A program made the position numbers and the translations under genes. Source: Chrysomallon squamiferum (Eukaryota; Mollusca; Gastropoda; Neomphalida; Peltospiridae). Taken from it: DNA of 64,000 nt. Position 1 is the first letter of the stretch. Every line of letters begins with the position of its first letter. Below, piece after piece: positions 61,831-64,000 of the stretch. The DNA lies in NCBI GenBank assembly GCA_012295275.1, contig CM022670.1, forward strand, positions 20,664,198 through 20,728,197. The letters run 5' to 3'. The notes under the pieces are model-generated. The model was given only the letters and a program-made list of their open reading frames with translations. It was not told where the DNA came from and did no database searches.

Positions 61831-63898
61831 ATCAATTAAAAATGAATATTGAGGTGGTGGGAAGAATTCGACCATCTGTTGCAGTTGAAGGCTTGCAGAA
61901 ACTAACAGTTGAAGGATCACAGAGGATTGTAGCTCCAACTGGCCATTTCTTTACGTATATCACATTTCAAATATTTCATTCTTCATGTTGTGTTAAAATA
62001 TACCTTTTGTGATACAAAGAACAATCTTAAAATATTTTGAATTCTTTCAAGCTGTGTTTTATTTATTTTTTATTTTTTTTTGTCTTGCAGTTCTATTTAA
62101 TAATGAAAATATAACAAGAGAAAAATTACAGCTTTGGAACAATGGTTACAAGGCAGACTGATTTGCTCTGAAATTCATTTTAAATGCTTTTGAAAAAAAA
62201 AAAAAAAAAAAAAAAAAAAAGATAGCTAGAAGTCTGCCATAAGCTGATATAGTCATTAATATAACAACTTCAGTTGTGAATGTTTTGTCTTAGTATTATT
62301 TTATTGTCATATTTTGTTATGAATGATGCTGAGTCTACCAGAGCAATAAAATAATAACTTGGAAGTACAAAAAAGTTTATTACCTCATTTATTTATACAC
62401 TGTAGGTACGCTTTAATAGATGTTTACATTTTCTAAGTTGGTTGATGATACAGTGTTGTTTATACTAAATACATTTTTCTCTTCAAAAACAAAAATATTA
62501 ATTTAGATTTGGATTTTAAATAAGATATAGAAATACTGAGAGATTGATAACACATAAAAAATACTGACTGAAATACACATACACTGACAAACAAACACTC
62601 CAGCACAATTTTATTATTATTAGCTACATAATTATTATTATTCTTATTATTATTATTATTTTAATGGTTATTTTTATTATTGTTGTTACTGAATCATAAT
62701 TATTATTGTATTATTATTATTACAGTTGCAACATCACTATGGTTATTTTTATTATTAAATGCATATTCTTATTAATGTAAATTACATGTTATTATCAGTT
62801 ACCACACATCTTTATCTTTCATTGCAGTTTCAAGACATTACATCAGGCAACTGCTAGCACATATGACATATTCCGAGAGAGTGCAGAGTTTCTTCTTGAC
62901 ATGTTTATGTCTGGTATCAACGTGTGTCTAATTCTCACTGGAGAAAGTGGATCAGGAAAGTCCTATACAATGGGTGGTGAGAGCTCAACCAAAGCTGGAA
63001 TTGTAACAATGATATTTGACTATCTGTTTGCCAAGCTGCTTGAAGGTGTGTAGTTTGGTGTTGTTTTGTGGTGTGAAGTACTTATGCGAGCATCAGTGTA
63101 TATATTTGTCATTGTATTAATGTATATTTATGTAATAACTAAAATCAAAAAGAAAATTTGTTTTAAAAATTCTGTAATTTGTTTTAGCTATGTGTTATAA
63201 TAAAAAAAAAAAATATTAATAATAATAAAAAAAATAAAAAAAAGGAGAGGGAAAAAAGAAAATATATATGTGTGGCTGTGTGTTTTTGTTTGAATATTTA
63301 TATAGTTCTAAATAATCTTGTAATGAAAACAACTGCCCCCACCAGCAACTCCATAACAAAGAGCAAAGAAAAAAAAAAACCTGAGAAAACCCCCCAGAAT
63401 CCCTCAAACAAATCAACCAACAACAAAAATAATAATAATAATAATAATTCATATATACTATTTAAAAAAAAAATCAGGTATAGTTTACATTTATGAAACA
63501 AAAGGTTCTTTTTTAAAAGTATAAATAGAAATTAATTATGAATTATATTAGTTGACTTAAAAGATTTTCACCAATTTAATCCAATATATATTTTTATCAT
63601 GTGAGGTCTTTCCAAATTCACTGTTTTTGTTTTACTTTTATAAAATGCACTTTTTAAAAGAAAACAAGAAACCTGAATTATAGATGAAAGGGAAAGGTTT
63701 CAAATTAAAAAAATTAAAATACTTCTGTTTTTAGGAAAGTATAGTTCACATACTAAGAGGAGTCATGGGAAACCAAGAGTTTCAATTCAGGTATTTGAAG
63801 TGTATAATGAAATGGTGAAAAATCTGCTAGAAGTTCCAGCAGGGCAGTTCTTGTACAGTGATATAACTGAGTCTGCTGAGAAAGGAATCTATGTGAGA
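61831..63898 (+). CDS. kinesin motor domain, first three recognisable exons (partial)
   Basis: Kinesins are ATP-driven microtubule motors. Three exons join in frame: about 61831-61954 (MNIEVVGRIRPSV... from the ATG at 61842), 62828-63045 and 63735-63898, each with AG/GT borders (donors GTATAT, GTGTGT, GTAAGT). Visible motor landmarks are the first strand IEVVGRIRP; TYDIFRESAEFLL; the P-loop GESGSGKSYTMGG (second exon); GIVTMIFDYLF; and VSIQVFEVYNEMVKNLLEVP (third exon), typical of kinesin strand and helix order. Switch I, switch II and the rest lie beyond the window. The P-loop is unusual: GESGSGKS instead of GQTGAGKT. The frame stays open upstream of the ATG to two possible acceptors (61824 and 61830), so an earlier coding exon is possible. 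Subfamily not determined. Confidence 0.85.
62193..62220. repeat. poly-A run in kinesin intron 1
   Basis: About 28 A within the first intron. Confidence 0.9.
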
Positions 63899-64000
63899 GT
63901 AAGTGTCTCAGATATATACATTCAGATATAGAGTAGTACCTTGAGTTAGTTATGAGTGCTCCAACTTATAAGCAGTCAGTTTTGTGCTTTGATTTGTGAG

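Overview
The window is AT-rich animal nuclear DNA. Coding exons are interrupted by GT-AG introns, and there are dense microsatellites (GA, CA/GT, TTA, CAT, poly-A) and long low-complexity stretches. Neither operons nor bacterial signals are present. The gene content fits a lophotrochozoan, most likely a mollusc: a ferlin, a kinesin, and an expanded family of membrane-anchored sugar enzymes. The mollusc assignment is inference, not proof.

Layout. 1-5087 is intron or intergenic DNA. 5088-5965 (minus) holds three consecutive, correctly spliced exons of an otoferlin/dysferlin-type ferlin; no flanking ferlin exons were found in the window. From about 7.9 to 57.7 kb lies a degenerate tandem array in which two minus-strand gene families alternate: (i) a type II membrane glycosyltransferase with the DXD region of the Gly_transf_sug/GT32-like family, and (ii) a type II membrane FkbM-type methyltransferase. 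Repeat units are roughly 9-11 kb. Glycosyltransferase copies lie at 7978 (open frame, start ATG changed to ACG), 18591 (intact), 31300, 36971, 40345, 45941 and 54703 (pseudogenes), plus a relic at 14944. FkbM copies lie at 15427 and 26489 (broken), 33953 and 42972 (intact), 57484 (fragment) and 36620 (3' fragment). The right end, from 61831, holds the first three recognisable exons of a plus-strand kinesin whose motor domain continues beyond the window.

Between the enzyme genes the units carry the same furniture: hAT-like non-autonomous elements, palindromic GCGCATGCGC-type sites, a set of small plus-strand open frames conserved between copies (a 37-codon ORF, an unrecognised ORF and a CIDE-N-like exon), a roughly 600 bp block with an internal diverged repeat, and a long (GA)n tract on the 3' side of FkbM copies. 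Tc1-like and THAP-like relics also occur.

How the genes may work together. Both intact families look like Golgi type II enzymes, one transferring a sugar and one methylating. Mollusc glycans are known to carry O-methylated sugars, so the array may be a birth-and-death cluster of paired glycan-building and glycan-methylating enzymes. This pairing is the most interesting hypothesis here and has not been tested.
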